Assembly (NCBI GenBank): GCA_934234035.1
Contig: CAKQHH010000007.1
Span: forward strand, 14,518 to 78,517
Length of the DNA stretch: 64,000 bases
Direction of reading: 5' to 3'
From: an uncultured Clostridia bacterium
Lineage (GTDB): Bacteria > Bacillota > Clostridia > Peptostreptococcales > Anaerovoracaceae
Below the pieces are notes generated by a model. It ran no database searches. It was not told the DNA's origin and was given only the letters and a program-made list of their open reading frames with translations. Positions 8,320-18,128 of the stretch are shown here, one piece after another (position 1 is the stretch's first letter; the number at the start of each line of letters is the position of its first letter). Position numbers and translations under genes: made by a program.

Positions 8320-8348
8320 TTGACAATAATGGCTTTTTTATGTAAAAT
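8320..8348 (+). promoter_or_regulatory. Promoter of the CYTH gene (and probably tig-clpP-clpX)
   Basis: Perfect TTGACA (8320-8325), 17-bp spacer, TAAAAT (8343-8348). A small GCCGC-AAT-GCGGC hairpin lies in the leader just before the ribosome-binding site. Confidence 0.8.
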
Positions 8349-8397
8349 TACTTGATATTGTTGATATTTTGCCGCAATGCGGCCAGTGGGAGATAAT

Positions 8398-9030
8398 ATG
8401 GAAACAGAATACAAGTATCGTCTGGATGATGAATCTTTGATTCAGGAGATTATCGACGATCCCATGCTGGATGAATACGTAGACCGGGATTCCCTGGAGA
8501 AGATTCGGATGCATGCCGTGTATTTTGATACGGACGACATGGATTTGAGACAATCCGGAATTGCGTATCGGATTCGATATGAGAACGATCGGATCACAGC
8601 AACGATTAAGTGGGATAATCACGTGGAGAATGGACGTCATTCCAGAGAAGAATTTAATCTAGTCATAACGGATGAGCGTTTCGCAGAGCATCCGAATATT
8701 GAAGCATTTGAGTCCAGTGATGCGTATGACGTGCTGCTGAAGGCGGCCGGTCATAAGGAGCTTCACAAGAAGGTGGAAATGGATTTCACCCGGAAGCTGA
8801 TCAAGGTGGACACCGGCAATTCCATCAGCGCGCTTTCCTTCGACGAGGGCGTGATTCACGGATTGCACGGAGACAAGGACGTATTGGAGATGGAGCTGGA
8901 ATGGTACTACGGAAACTCGGAAGATTTCCAGGACATTGCGGAATCTCTGGCAGAGAAGTATTCTCTGGAGCCGGAAGACATCTCGAAACTGCAAAGAGGA
9001 TTTTTACCGGACGACGAGCCGGAAAAATAA
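8398..9030 (+). CDS. CYTH domain protein (probable triphosphatase)
   Basis: A 210-residue protein beginning with the CYTH signature ExExK (E2-T-E4-Y-K6). CYTH proteins form an eight-strand tunnel that binds triphosphates with divalent metal; bacterial members are inorganic or nucleoside triphosphatases, and some related enzymes make cAMP or thiamine triphosphate. Alternating charged strands such as YRIRYEND and TIKWDN agree with the fold. The start at 8398 has GGGAG seven bases upstream. The substrate cannot be decided from the sequence. It precedes tig by only 34 nt and is likely cotranscribed. Confidence 0.82.
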   Translation: METEYKYRLDDESLIQEIIDDPMLDEYVDRDSLEKIRMHAVYFDTDDMDLRQSGIAYRIRYENDRITATIKWDNHVENGRHSREEFNLVITDERFAEHPNIEAFESSDAYDVLLKAAGHKELHKKVEMDFTRKLIKVDTGNSISALSFDEGVIHGLHGDKDVLEMELEWYYGNSEDFQDIAESLAEKYSLEPEDISKLQRGFLPDDEPEK

Positions 9031-9064
9031 AACAAATTAAGTTCGTTTTTCAGGAGGAATATTA

Positions 9065-10372
9065 ATGAAAACTACTTTTATCGCAAAAGAAGGCAATGAT
9101 GCAAAGTTTACTATGGTTTTTACCGGTGAAGAGTTCGAAAATGCTGTAGTGAATGCTTATAAGAACAACAAGGATCGTTTCGAAATCAAGGGCTTCCGTA
9201 AAGGAAAGGCTCCGAGAAAGATGATCGAGAACACCTATGGCGAAGATATCTTCTATGATGAAGCACTGAACGACCTGCTGCAGAGCGGTTATCCGGCAGC
9301 ACTGAACGAGCTGGACCTGGAAGTAATCGAGCAGCCGAGACTGAACCTGGGCGAGCTGAAGAAGGGCGAAGATGTTGAAATCACCGCAACCGTTGCTTGC
9401 TTCCCGGAAGTAGAAGCGAAGGATTACTTCGGACTGGAAGTTGAGAAGATCGAGCACGAAGTAACCGATGAGGATATTCAGAGAGAACTGGAGAGAGTTC
9501 AGAAGGCTCATTCCAGCATGGAGACCGTAACCGACCGCAAGACCGAAGAGGGAGATACCGTTGTTCTGGACTTTGACGGTTCCGTAGACGGCGTTCACTT
9601 CGACGGCGGCAAGGCAGAGAACTTTGACCTGAAGCTGGGTTCCGGACAGTTCATCCCGGGTTTTGAGGATCAGCTGGTTGGCAAAGAAGCCGGTGAGGAA
9701 GTAGACGTTCACGTTACTTTCCCGGAAGGTTATCAGGCAGAGGATCTGGCAGGAAAGGAAGCGCTCTTCGAATGCAAGATTAACGAAATCAAGAGAGAAG
9801 TTCTGCCGGAAATTAACGATGAGCTGGCAAGCGATGTCAGCGAGTTCGAGACTCTGGAAGAGTACAAGAACTCCATCCGCGAGAGAATGCAGAAAGAGGA
9901 TGACGAGAGAGCGGACAGCATCATGAAGGACAGCATGGTTCAGAAGCTGATCGACGTGAACAGCGTAGACACTCCGGCATCCATGGTAGAATCCGAAATC
10001 GACACCATGATTCAGGGAATGCAGCAGCAGCTGGCATACCAGGGTCTGTCTCTGGAGCAGTATCAGAAGTTCACCGGAATGGATATGGCTGCCATGAGAG
10101 ACCAGGCTCGTATGGACGCAGAGAAGAGAGTCGCATCCAGAATCCTGCTGAAGGCCGTAATCCGTCAGGAGAACATCGAGGCAACCGAAGAGGATATCGA
10201 TAAGGAAATGGCAGATTTCGCTGCTCAGTACGGACAGTCCGTAGAAGATGTGAAGAAGATGATCGGAAACGACCTGCACTACTTCGAAGAGGATGTTAAG
10301 ATGAAGAAGGCCATCGACATGATGTTCGAGAAGGCAAATTTTGTTGCTGCTAAGGCAAAGGAAGAAGAATAA
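9065..10372 (+). CDS. tig: Trigger factor
   Basis: Ribosome-bound chaperone with peptidyl-prolyl isomerase activity that receives nascent chains at the exit tunnel. The 435 residues show the ribosome-docking signature GFRKGKAPRKMIE near residues 40-52, an FKBP-type PPIase domain (about 158-240, with GSGQFIPGFEDQLVG) and a helical C-terminal chaperone domain. AGGAGG precedes the ATG. Codon use is richer in AGA and GTT than in neighbours, typical of a highly expressed gene. The next gene, clpP, starts 3 nt after the stop. Confidence 0.97.
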   Translation: MKTTFIAKEGNDAKFTMVFTGEEFENAVVNAYKNNKDRFEIKGFRKGKAPRKMIENTYGEDIFYDEALNDLLQSGYPAALNELDLEVIEQPRLNLGELKKGEDVEITATVACFPEVEAKDYFGLEVEKIEHEVTDEDIQRELERVQKAHSSMETVTDRKTEEGDTVVLDFDGSVDGVHFDGGKAENFDLKLGSGQFIPGFEDQLVGKEAGEEVDVHVTFPEGYQAEDLAGKEALFECKINEIKREVLPEINDELASDVSEFETLEEYKNSIRERMQKEDDERADSIMKDSMVQKLIDVNSVDTPASMVESEIDTMIQGMQQQLAYQGLSLEQYQKFTGMDMAAMRDQARMDAEKRVASRILLKAVIRQENIEATEEDIDKEMADFAAQYGQSVEDVKKMIGNDLHYFEEDVKMKKAIDMMFEKANFVAAKAKEEE

Positions 10373-10375
10373 TCT

Positions 10376-10954
10376 ATGAACACAATTCCAGTAGTTGTTG
10401 AACAGACCGGAAACGGCGAGCGCAGTTACGATATTTATTCCAGACTGCTGAAGGATCGAATCATTTTCATCGACCAGCAGGTGGACGAGCATCTGGCCAG
10501 CATTGTGGTGGCACAGCTCTTGTTCCTGGAAGCGGAGGACCCGGAAAAGGATATTAATATCTACATCAACTCTCCGGGCGGAATGGTGACGGCCGGCTTG
10601 GCGATTCTGGATACCATGAATTACGTAAAACCGGATATTTCCACCATTTGTGTGGGCCTGGCTGCCAGCATGGGTGCCGTGCTGCTTTCGGCGGGAACCA
10701 AAGGGAAACGATATGCTCTGCCCAACGCGGAGATTATGATTCATCAGCCGCTGGGTGGCGCACAGGGCCAAGCTTCCGATATTAAGATTCAGGCCGATTG
10801 GATGATGAAGACCAAGGAACGTCTGAACCACATTCTTGCTGAAAATACGGGAAAAGATCTTTCCATTATCGAGCGGGATACCGACAGAGATAATTTCATG
10901 TACGCAGATGAAGCGGTGGAATACGGACTGATCGATCGGGTATTGAAGAAGTAA
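10376..10954 (+). CDS. clpP: ATP-dependent Clp protease proteolytic subunit
   Basis: Serine peptidase that forms the double heptameric chamber of ClpXP and similar proteases. The 192 residues carry the catalytic triad S98 (GLAASMGA), H123 (IMIHQP) and D172 at family spacing. The ribosome site (AAGGAAGAAG) sits in the 3' end of tig, and the gap is only 3 nt, implying coupled translation. It lies directly upstream of its unfoldase clpX. Confidence 0.97.
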   Translation: MNTIPVVVEQTGNGERSYDIYSRLLKDRIIFIDQQVDEHLASIVVAQLLFLEAEDPEKDINIYINSPGGMVTAGLAILDTMNYVKPDISTICVGLAASMGAVLLSAGTKGKRYALPNAEIMIHQPLGGAQGQASDIKIQADWMMKTKERLNHILAENTGKDLSIIERDTDRDNFMYADEAVEYGLIDRVLKK

Positions 10955-10967
10955 TAGAGGAGAATCT

Positions 10968-12206
10968 GTGAGTAAAAAGAACGAAAACCATGAGCTGGTC
11001 TGCTCCTTTTGCGGGAAGACCAGCTCGCAAGTCAAGAAAATTATCGTGGGACCGGATGTAGCGATCTGCAACGAGTGCATCGAGCTGTGCGAATCCCTTC
11101 TGGATGAGAAGGAGTTCGTGGAACCGAAGCACATGGAGGAACTTCCGAAACCAAAGGAAATCGCGGATTTCCTGAGCGACTACGTTATCGAACAGGATGA
11201 GGCGAAGAAGAATCTGGCGGTTGCGGTGTACAATCACTACAAAAGAATCCGCCATTTGGAGGAGACTGCCGGCCATGAGAAGGACAGCGTGGAAATCCAG
11301 AAGAGCAACATTCTGATGCTGGGACCGACAGGAAGCGGCAAGACCCTTCTGGCTCAGACCCTGGCAAAGATTCTGGATGTTCCGTTTGCCATCGTGGATG
11401 CCACCGCATTGACGGAAGCCGGATATGTGGGCGAGGACGTGGAGAACATTCTGCTGAGACTGTACCAGGCGGCAGACGGCGACCTGGAACGGGCGCAGAA
11501 GGGCATCATCTATGTGGATGAAATCGACAAGATTGCCCGGAAATCCGAAAACATGTCCATTACCCGTGACGTAAGCGGAGAAGGCGTTCAGCAGGCATTG
11601 CTGAAAATTATCGAAGGAACCGTTGCCAATGTTCCGCCGCAGGGCGGCCGGAAGCATCCGCTGCAGGAGTTCATCCATTTCGATACGAAGGATGTGCTGT
11701 TCATCTGCGGAGGTGCTTTTACCGGATTGTCCACCATCATCAAACGCCGGCTGGGCAACAAGGTCATCGGTTTCAATTCCGATGAGGATCGGGTGGACCT
11801 GACGGAGGATCACGAAATTCTGCTGAAGGTGGAGCCGGAAGATTTGCTCCGTTTCGGATTGATTCCGGAACTAATCGGTCGTCTTCCGATGATCGTATCC
11901 CTTCGGGAACTGACGGAAGAGGCGTTGGTTCGAATCATGCGGGAACCGAAGAATTCCTTGATTCGCCAGTATCAGGAGCTGTTCCGGATGGACGGCGTGG
12001 AGCTGGAAATTGAGGATGATGCGGTGAATGCCATTGCCAACAAGGCCATTGAGCTGCATACGGGAGCCAGAGGCCTGCGGGGAATCTTCGAGAAGATGAT
12101 GACGGACATCATGTTCGAGTTGCCATCTCGGGATGATGTGACCAAATGCATTATCACGAAGGAAACCGTGGAGAACGGTGCAGAACCGATATTAGAGACA
12201 AAATAG
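10968..12206 (+). CDS. clpX: ATP-dependent Clp protease ATP-binding subunit ClpX
   Basis: AAA+ unfoldase that recognises substrates and feeds them into ClpP. The 412 residues begin with a C4 zinc-binding domain (CSFCGK and CNECIELC). Walker A is GPTGSGKT, Walker B is IIYVDEIDK, and the ClpP-binding loop falls within the IGF-type segment KVIGFN. The start is GTG at 10968 with GAGGAG just upstream. A weak hairpin after the stop separates it from lon. Confidence 0.96.
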   Translation: MSKKNENHELVCSFCGKTSSQVKKIIVGPDVAICNECIELCESLLDEKEFVEPKHMEELPKPKEIADFLSDYVIEQDEAKKNLAVAVYNHYKRIRHLEETAGHEKDSVEIQKSNILMLGPTGSGKTLLAQTLAKILDVPFAIVDATALTEAGYVGEDVENILLRLYQAADGDLERAQKGIIYVDEIDKIARKSENMSITRDVSGEGVQQALLKIIEGTVANVPPQGGRKHPLQEFIHFDTKDVLFICGGAFTGLSTIIKRRLGNKVIGFNSDEDRVDLTEDHEILLKVEPEDLLRFGLIPELIGRLPMIVSLRELTEEALVRIMREPKNSLIRQYQELFRMDGVELEIEDDAVNAIANKAIELHTGARGLRGIFEKMMTDIMFELPSRDDVTKCIITKETVENGAEPILETK

Positions 12207-12236
12207 CGCTGAAGACGGTGCGAAATAAGAAAACAT

Positions 12237-12265
12237 CAGGCGGCAGGGTTATTTCTTGCCGCCTG
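12237..12265 (+). terminator. Weak terminator or attenuating hairpin between clpX and lon
   Basis: 9-bp stem CAGGCGGCA/TGCCGCCTG with an 11-nt loop, followed only by TTCTGT. It probably reduces rather than stops read-through into lon. Confidence 0.5.
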
Positions 12266-12291
12266 TTCTGTATAGATAAAGGGAGGCGCAG

Positions 12292-14631
12292 ATGGAGAGA
12301 GAAAGTAGAACGCACATTCCTTACATTGCACTTCGGGGAAAGGCTTTTTTCCCGGATACGCTGGTAGGATTTGATGTGGGTCGGGATAAGTCCCTGAAAT
12401 CCATTGAAATTGCAATGAACCGGGAACGGCTGGTAGCGGTGTCCGCCCAGCGAAACCCGGAAGTGAACGACCCGTCCGGGGAGGATTGTTACCTTACCGG
12501 TGTGCTGATTCGAATCAAGCAGATTGTTCGCCGAAAGGATTACATCCGGGTGCTGGCGGAGTGCGGTCAGCGGATTCGATTGGAGAACATTTACGAGGAG
12601 AACGGTGCCCTGTTCTGCGATTACGTGCAGGCGGAGGATTTGCCGGCAGATGATGAGGAGGAATTGGAAGCGTACGTTCGGGCGGTCAAAGAAGCCTTCG
12701 TTCAGTACGCCAAAGTCCTTCATCCCGGCAGTGCGGCGGAAGCCCGTGACATGGTGGAAGACGTAGAGGATTCGGCGGCGCTCACCAACATCATCGCTGA
12801 GGAACTGGATGTTTCCTTTGACGAAAAACAGGCACTGCTGGAAATCGACTACATTCCCGGCCGGCTGGAACAGCTGATTGAACTTCTGAACGGCGAGACG
12901 AGAATTGCGATGCTGTCTCAGAAGATTCAGACCAAAGTTATGAAGAATATGGACCGAAGCCAGCAGGAGTATTACCTTCGGGAGCAGATTAAGGTGATGC
13001 AGGATGAGCTGGGACGGGAGACCGGAGAGGACGATGATGCCACCCAGTGGCTGAAGAAGCTGGATGAACTGCAGCTGGAAGAAAAGACGGACGCGAAAAT
13101 CCGAAAGGAAATCCAGCGTTTTGCCAAGATGCCGGCCATGAGCCCGGATGCCAACGTGAGTCGGACCTACATCGAGACGATTCTGGAACTTCCGTGGCAC
13201 GAGGCCAGCAAGACCAATATCAATATCAAACGGGCGGAAAAGATTCTGAACGAGGACCACTACGGCCTGGAGAAGGTGAAGGAACGAATCCTGGAGCATT
13301 TGGCGGTGATGCACCTGACCAAATCCATTCAGGGACCGATTCTCTGCCTGGTGGGCCCGCCGGGCGTGGGAAAGACGTCCATCGCCCGTTCCATCGCCAG
13401 AGCAACCAACCGGGAGTTCATTCGGATGTCTCTGGGCGGCGTTCGGGACGAAGCGGAAATTCGGGGACACCGCCGCACCTATGTGGGTGCCATTCCGGGA
13501 CGAATCATCAACAGCATCAATGAGGTGGGAACCAACAACCCGCTGTTCCTGCTGGATGAGGTGGACAAGCTGGGAAATGATTTCCGGGGGGACCCGGCAT
13601 CGGCACTGCTGGAAGTGCTGGATCCGGAACAGAACAAGGATTTTACGGATCACTATCTGGAAATCCCGTTCGATCTGTCCAATGTGATGTTCATCACCAC
13701 GGCCAACACCACGCAGACCATTCCGAGACCGCTTCTGGACCGGATGGAAGTGATTGAACTTTCCAGTTATATCGAAGAGGAGAAGGTTCGGATTGCGGAG
13801 GATTACCTGGTTCCGAAGGTTCTGAAGTCCTATGCGATTCGAAAGAACCAGCTCACCTTCTCGGAATCCGCAATACGGGAAATCATCCAGTACTACACCC
13901 GGGAGTCCGGCGTGCGGAATCTGGAACGGCAGATTGCATCCGTATGCAGAAAAGTTGCAAAGCGAATTGTAACGGAAAAGAAAAACAAGTATACTGTGAA
14001 TAAGAGGAATCTGGAGAATTATCTGGGACCGAAAATTTTCCGGGAGGATTTGATGAATCTGGAACCGGGAATCGGCGTCACCACCGGCATGGCCTGGACG
14101 GCAGTGGGCGGTGTGACCCTGCAGATTGAAAGCGTGCGGATGCCGGGAAGCGGCCATCTGATTCTCACGGGACAGATGGGAGACGTGATGAAGGAATCGG
14201 CGCAGACCGCCATGGGATACATCAAGTCCCTGTCGGAAAAGTACGGCCTGGACGCGTCTGTTTTTAAGGAGAACGATATTCAGATTCACATTCCGGAGGG
14301 TGCCACCCCGAAGGACGGTCCGTCGGCCGGCGTCACCATGTGCACGGCGCTGTTCTCCCTGCTGTCCGGAAAGAAGGCGCGGCGGGACATCGCCATGACG
14401 GGAGAGATTACCCTGCAGGGCAACATCCTTCCGGTGGGCGGAATCAAGGAAAAGGTGCTGGCCGCTTATCAGCAGGGAATTCGCAAGATTCTTCTGCCGA
14501 AGGACAACGCGGCGGACATCGAAGAAATTCCGAAATCCGTGCGCAGCCGATTGGAATTCGTTTTGCTGGAGAAAGCAGAGGATGCGTTCCGAGAGGTGCT
14601 GATTTCGGAGGAAAGCGAGAAAGAGAACTAG
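12292..14631 (+). CDS. lon: ATP-dependent Lon protease
   Basis: Homohexameric AAA+ serine protease degrading damaged and regulatory proteins. The 779 residues comprise an N-terminal LON substrate domain, a coiled coil, an AAA+ module with Walker A GPPGVGKT (about 353-360) and Walker B FLLDEVDK, and a C-terminal protease domain with the Ser-Lys dyad S678 (PKDGPSAGV) and K721 (GGIKEK). GGGAGG lies upstream of the ATG. The stop is separated from engB by one base, which is a conserved pairing in Firmicutes. Confidence 0.97.
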   Translation: MERESRTHIPYIALRGKAFFPDTLVGFDVGRDKSLKSIEIAMNRERLVAVSAQRNPEVNDPSGEDCYLTGVLIRIKQIVRRKDYIRVLAECGQRIRLENIYEENGALFCDYVQAEDLPADDEEELEAYVRAVKEAFVQYAKVLHPGSAAEARDMVEDVEDSAALTNIIAEELDVSFDEKQALLEIDYIPGRLEQLIELLNGETRIAMLSQKIQTKVMKNMDRSQQEYYLREQIKVMQDELGRETGEDDDATQWLKKLDELQLEEKTDAKIRKEIQRFAKMPAMSPDANVSRTYIETILELPWHEASKTNINIKRAEKILNEDHYGLEKVKERILEHLAVMHLTKSIQGPILCLVGPPGVGKTSIARSIARATNREFIRMSLGGVRDEAEIRGHRRTYVGAIPGRIINSINEVGTNNPLFLLDEVDKLGNDFRGDPASALLEVLDPEQNKDFTDHYLEIPFDLSNVMFITTANTTQTIPRPLLDRMEVIELSSYIEEEKVRIAEDYLVPKVLKSYAIRKNQLTFSESAIREIIQYYTRESGVRNLERQIASVCRKVAKRIVTEKKNKYTVNKRNLENYLGPKIFREDLMNLEPGIGVTTGMAWTAVGGVTLQIESVRMPGSGHLILTGQMGDVMKESAQTAMGYIKSLSEKYGLDASVFKENDIQIHIPEGATPKDGPSAGVTMCTALFSLLSGKKARRDIAMTGEITLQGNILPVGGIKEKVLAAYQQGIRKILLPKDNAADIEEIPKSVRSRLEFVLLEKAEDAFREVLISEESEKEN

Positions 14632-14632
14632 G

Positions 14633-15244
14633 ATGAGAATCACAAAATCAGAATTGGAAGCGGTTGCGGTAAAACCGGCACAGTATCCGGAAGCGAACCG
14701 CTATGAAATTGCCTTTGCGGGCCGATCCAACGTGGGGAAATCCTCCCTGCTGAATCTTCTCACCGGCCGGAAGGCCCTTGCCAGGGTCAGCGGAAGCCCG
14801 GGAAAGACGCGTACCATCAACTTTTATTTGGTGAACGACGATTTCCGGATTGTGGACCTGCCGGGGTACGGATATGCCAAGCTGTCCCGCTCCGAGACGG
14901 AGAAGTGGGGCGCCATGATGGAGATGTATCTCAGCAAGAGACCGGGCCTGTTGAAGGTGGTGCAGCTGGTGGATATTCGCCACGAGCCGTCGGCACAGGA
15001 TGTGCAGATGTACGACTACCTTCGGTACTACGGGCTGGACGGCGTGGTTGTGGCCACGAAGGCGGACAAGATTTCCAAGAACCAGCAGCAGAAAGCCATC
15101 CGGCAGATTCGTCAGAAGCTGGATATGAAAAAAGAAGATGTGGTGATTCCGGTGTCGGCGCTGAAGCGCACCGGACAGGAAGAGCTGCTGAATGTCATTG
15201 AGTCGATTTTAAACAAGGAGGGTTCGGAAGATGAGCACGAATGA
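14633..15244 (+). CDS. engB: Ribosome biogenesis GTPase YsxC/EngB
   Basis: GTPase required for large-subunit assembly. The 203 residues carry G1 GRSNVGKSS, G3 DLPGYG and G4 TKADK, and the EngB-type sequence GKTRTINFY in switch I. It starts 1 nt after lon and overlaps hpt by 14 nt, so the three are probably one transcription unit. Confidence 0.96.
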   Translation: MRITKSELEAVAVKPAQYPEANRYEIAFAGRSNVGKSSLLNLLTGRKALARVSGSPGKTRTINFYLVNDDFRIVDLPGYGYAKLSRSETEKWGAMMEMYLSKRPGLLKVVQLVDIRHEPSAQDVQMYDYLRYYGLDGVVVATKADKISKNQQQKAIRQIRQKLDMKKEDVVIPVSALKRTGQEELLNVIESILNKEGSEDEHE

Positions 15245-15773
15245 TCATGTAATCGGAAAAATTCTCTTCACGGAGGCGGAAATCCGGAAGAGAGCGGAAG
15301 AGCTGGGCGAGGAAATCAGCAATGAATTCAAGGGCGAAGAGCTGGTGGTTATCGGCACGCTGAAGGGCTCTGTTCCGTGGATGTGCGACCTCATAAAGTG
15401 CCTGGATTTGGATACCGTCATCGACTTCGTAAAGGCCAGCAGCTACGGTTCCAGCACCACAACCTCCGGCGTGGTAAAGATATCCATGGACACGGAGCTG
15501 AACCTGTACAACAAGAACGTACTGGTGGTGGAGGATATCGTGGATACGGGAACCACCCTTAAGTACCTGCTGGAGAAGCTGAACGAGCGCCATCCGAAAT
15601 CTCTGAAGGTGTGCACCATGCTGGACAAGCCGTCCCGGAGAACCGCCGATTTCCATGCGGATTATATCGGTTTCCAGGTGGAAGACCTGTTCATCATCGG
15701 TTACGGCCTGGATTACGACCAGAAGTATCGAAATCTGCCGTACATCAGCTATCTTCAGAACGAAGGAAAATAA
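15231..15773 (+). CDS. hpt: Hypoxanthine phosphoribosyltransferase
   Basis: Purine salvage: transfers ribose-5-phosphate from PRPP to hypoxanthine or guanine. The 180 residues show the PRPP-binding motif VLVVEDIVDTGTTL, the base-contact segment with a flexible loop SSYGSSTTTSG, and the C-terminal GYGLDYDQKYRNLPYI typical of the family. AAGGAGG lies inside the 3' end of engB ten bases upstream, so the pair is translationally coupled. Confidence 0.95.
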   Translation: MSTNDHVIGKILFTEAEIRKRAEELGEEISNEFKGEELVVIGTLKGSVPWMCDLIKCLDLDTVIDFVKASSYGSSTTTSGVVKISMDTELNLYNKNVLVVEDIVDTGTTLKYLLEKLNERHPKSLKVCTMLDKPSRRTADFHADYIGFQVEDLFIIGYGLDYDQKYRNLPYISYLQNEGK

Positions 15774-15810
15774 ACAATAATTCCGGACAACCTTGCAAGG
15801 AGGCGGAGAA

Positions 15811-17484
15811 ATGAAAATCAGATTTTGCGGAGCAACCGAAGGCGTTACAGGTTCCTGTCACCTTCTGATTACGGACAAAGCGAATGTATTGCTGGACTGC
15901 GGGCAGTTCCAGGGGGGCAAAGCCCAGGACCGCCTGAACTACCGGGAGTTTCCTTTTGAGCCGTCTGAAATCGATTGTCTGGTGCTGAGCCACGCACACA
16001 TCGATCACTGCGGGCGGATTCCACTTCTGGTAAAAAGAGGTTTTCGCGGAAACATCTACTGCACCAAGGCGACGGCGGATCTTCTTCCGATTATGCTGCG
16101 GGACAGCGGGTACATCCACGAGAAGGAAGCGGAGTGGGCCAACAAAAAAGCGGAACGAAAGGGACAGCCGCTGGTTCAGCCGCTGTATACGGTGGAGGAC
16201 GCAGAGGAATCCCTTCGGTATATTCATCCGGTCCTGTACGATCAGCTCATTGAGGTGAGCGAGGGCATCCACGTCTGCTTCAACGATGCGGGCCACATTC
16301 TGGGGTCGGCGGAAACGGAGCTCTGGGTGCAGGAAGGCGATTCGGAGACGAAAATTGTTTTTTCCGGAGATCTTGGGGTGGAGCACCGGCCGATTCTCCG
16401 GGATCCTACCATCATTCGCCATGCGGATTACGTCATTATGGAGAGCACCTACGGAAACCGTCTCCATCCGGAAAACGCCATGAGCATCGAGAAACTGGTA
16501 AAGGTCATTCTCCGAACGGTGGAACGGGGCGGCACGGTGGTCATTCCGTCCTTCGCCGTGGGAAGAACCCAGGAGATGATCTACCAGCTGAACATGCTTT
16601 ACGATGAGAACCCGGAGACGTACGGAAAGCTGAAGAACGTTCCGGTGTACATCGACAGCCCGATGGCCAATGCGGCGACGGAGGTCTTTAAGAAGAATAC
16701 GGCGGTGTTCGACGACGACTTCAAGGCGTTTATGGATAAGGGCGATCATCCGCTGGAGTTCAAAAACCTTCATTTTACCCAGTCCACGGAGGAATCTCAG
16801 GCGCTGAACAGCGACCGGAAGCCGAAGATCATCATCTCTGCCAGCGGCATGTGCGAAGCCGGTCGAATTCGTCATCACCTGAAGCACAACCTGTGGAATC
16901 CAAAGTGCTCCATCGTGTTCGTGGGATACCAGGCGGAAGGCACCCTGGGCCGGAAATTGGTGGAAGGTGCGGAATCGGTGAACCTCTTTGGAGAGGAGAT
17001 TCAGGTCAATGCGGAAATCGTGAATCTGGAAGGATTCTCCGGTCATGCGGATCGAGACGGCTTGGCCCACTGGGTGGGATCCTTCGTGACCCATCCGATG
17101 GTGTTCCTGGTGCACGGGGAGAAGGAAGCCAAGGAGGATTTCGCCGCTTACCTGGGAAAGAATCTGGATATCCATCCGATTGTGATACAGCAGAACAGCG
17201 AGTTTGAACTGGTTCCGGGAAGCCGTCCGGAAGGAACTCATGTGGGACCGGTATCTGCGTTCCAGCTGGATGCGGATGAAATCAATGCCCTGCGGAATAA
17301 GATCTCCGGACTCAGCAGCTCCATCGGGGATCTGCTGAACACCGCGGCGGTGGAAACCGGAAAGAATATCAGTCCGGAACGGCTGATTGAAATTAACAAC
17401 ATCATTCAGGAATTGGCGGAGTCGGAAGCGAACCTGAAAGCGGCGCTGCTGGAGGAGATGACAGAAGAGCGAGTTTCTGAATAA
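15811..17484 (+). CDS. Metallo-beta-lactamase/beta-CASP family ribonuclease
   Basis: A 557-residue protein with the zinc motif HAHIDH (about 59-64), further metal ligands in DAGHILGS and FSGDLG, and the beta-CASP motifs with SASGMCEAGR and the terminal FSGHADRDG. This combination belongs to RNA-processing nucleases related to CPSF73 and bacterial RNase J-like or YsxC-linked proteins; DNA is rarely the substrate. An extra C-terminal helical segment of about 80 residues follows the catalytic core. The ATG at 15811 is preferred since AAGGAGG lies 9 nt upstream. The exact RNA target is unknown. Confidence 0.88.
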   Translation: MKIRFCGATEGVTGSCHLLITDKANVLLDCGQFQGGKAQDRLNYREFPFEPSEIDCLVLSHAHIDHCGRIPLLVKRGFRGNIYCTKATADLLPIMLRDSGYIHEKEAEWANKKAERKGQPLVQPLYTVEDAEESLRYIHPVLYDQLIEVSEGIHVCFNDAGHILGSAETELWVQEGDSETKIVFSGDLGVEHRPILRDPTIIRHADYVIMESTYGNRLHPENAMSIEKLVKVILRTVERGGTVVIPSFAVGRTQEMIYQLNMLYDENPETYGKLKNVPVYIDSPMANAATEVFKKNTAVFDDDFKAFMDKGDHPLEFKNLHFTQSTEESQALNSDRKPKIIISASGMCEAGRIRHHLKHNLWNPKCSIVFVGYQAEGTLGRKLVEGAESVNLFGEEIQVNAEIVNLEGFSGHADRDGLAHWVGSFVTHPMVFLVHGEKEAKEDFAAYLGKNLDIHPIVIQQNSEFELVPGSRPEGTHVGPVSAFQLDADEINALRNKISGLSSSIGDLLNTAAVETGKNISPERLIEINNIIQELAESEANLKAALLEEMTEERVSE

Positions 17485-17557
17485 CAAGTTTAAGAATCAC
17501 GGAGAAAAGTACTTTTTTTGAGGGTTTCAGTCCTTTCTTTTCCAAGTGAATGTACAG

Positions 17558-17597
17558 CACCATCCTTTGGCGATACAATGGAGCCGAAAGGATGGTG
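17558..17597 (+). promoter_or_regulatory. Hairpin enclosing the ribosome-binding site of the next gene
   Basis: Perfect 11-bp inverted repeat CACCATCCTTT (17558-17568)/AAAGGATGGTG (17587-17597), extended by GGC/GCC. The 3' arm contains AAAGGA, the only Shine-Dalgarno candidate for the gene starting at 17605. It could silence translation; with the trailing TTTT it could also act as a weak terminator of the preceding operon. Confidence 0.6.
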
Positions 17598-17604
17598 TTT
17601 TGGT

Positions 17605-17988
17605 ATGAAGGAATATCAGATTCAGAAGGACCGGAAGCGGGTCCTTCCCAGCGAAGTGTATTATCAATGTCTGTGGGTGGTAAAGGATATGGATCGGCTT
17701 CAAGAGATTGCCGGAACGGAATTCCGCCGGGAGATGCTGGCAGAGGATGTGCTCACCTACGGGAATACGGCGATGCAGGAAAGTCCGGTGGCAGCAGAAG
17801 CCATGTTCAAGCTGGACTGCATTCATCGGGCCTTGATGGAGATTCCGGAAAATTACCGGGAAGGAATCATCGAGAACATCCGGACCCGGCGAACCGGCTA
17901 TCCCTGCTCCGCCCACGAAAATACCTGGAAGAAATGGAAGCAGCGTTTTATCTATATGCTGGCGGAAAACCTGCGGTTGATTCCGTAA
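17605..17988 (+). CDS. Conserved hypothetical protein, ArpU/sigma-like helical
   Basis: A 127-residue, all-helical, charged protein I do not firmly recognise. The layout resembles small ArpU- or sigma-like regulators: N-terminal QKDRKRVLPSEVYYQCLW, then a C-terminal helix-turn-helix-like part with AHENTWKKWKQRFIYMLAE. Neither membrane segments nor a metal site are seen. Start 17605 is chosen because it follows AAAGGATGG and excludes a proline-rich upstream extension. The gene is isolated between a hairpin and a structured intergenic region. A role in DNA or RNA binding is only inferred. Confidence 0.6.
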   Translation: MKEYQIQKDRKRVLPSEVYYQCLWVVKDMDRLQEIAGTEFRREMLAEDVLTYGNTAMQESPVAAEAMFKLDCIHRALMEIPENYREGIIENIRTRRTGYPCSAHENTWKKWKQRFIYMLAENLRLIP

Positions 17989-18040
17989 AATGTGTACTGA
18001 AGGGGAATTTTTTTTATGGTATGATGGGGCTGTCAGATAG

Positions 18041-18128
18041 GGCGATACGGAAATTACTGGCAAATGACGTAACGTCTCTATTGTTTTCACTTCTATTATT
18101 TAAGGATGCGAGTGCATCTGGGTATCGG
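18041..18128 (+). other. Possible structured RNA element
   Basis: A long-range stem CGATAC (18043-18048)/GTATCG (18122-18127) would enclose a GATGC-GAGT-GCATC hairpin (18105-18118) and a GACGT-A-ACGTC palindrome (18066-18076). Its closing strand overlaps the 5' arm of the following terminator, the layout of a riboswitch or attenuator. No known riboswitch consensus was recognised. Confidence 0.3.

Noticed and set aside
9062..11134. 690-codon open frame antisense to tig-clpP
   Set aside because: Mirror of genes with strong codon bias; His/Leu/Phe-rich translation without a family. The same applies to the long antisense frames over lon and valS.
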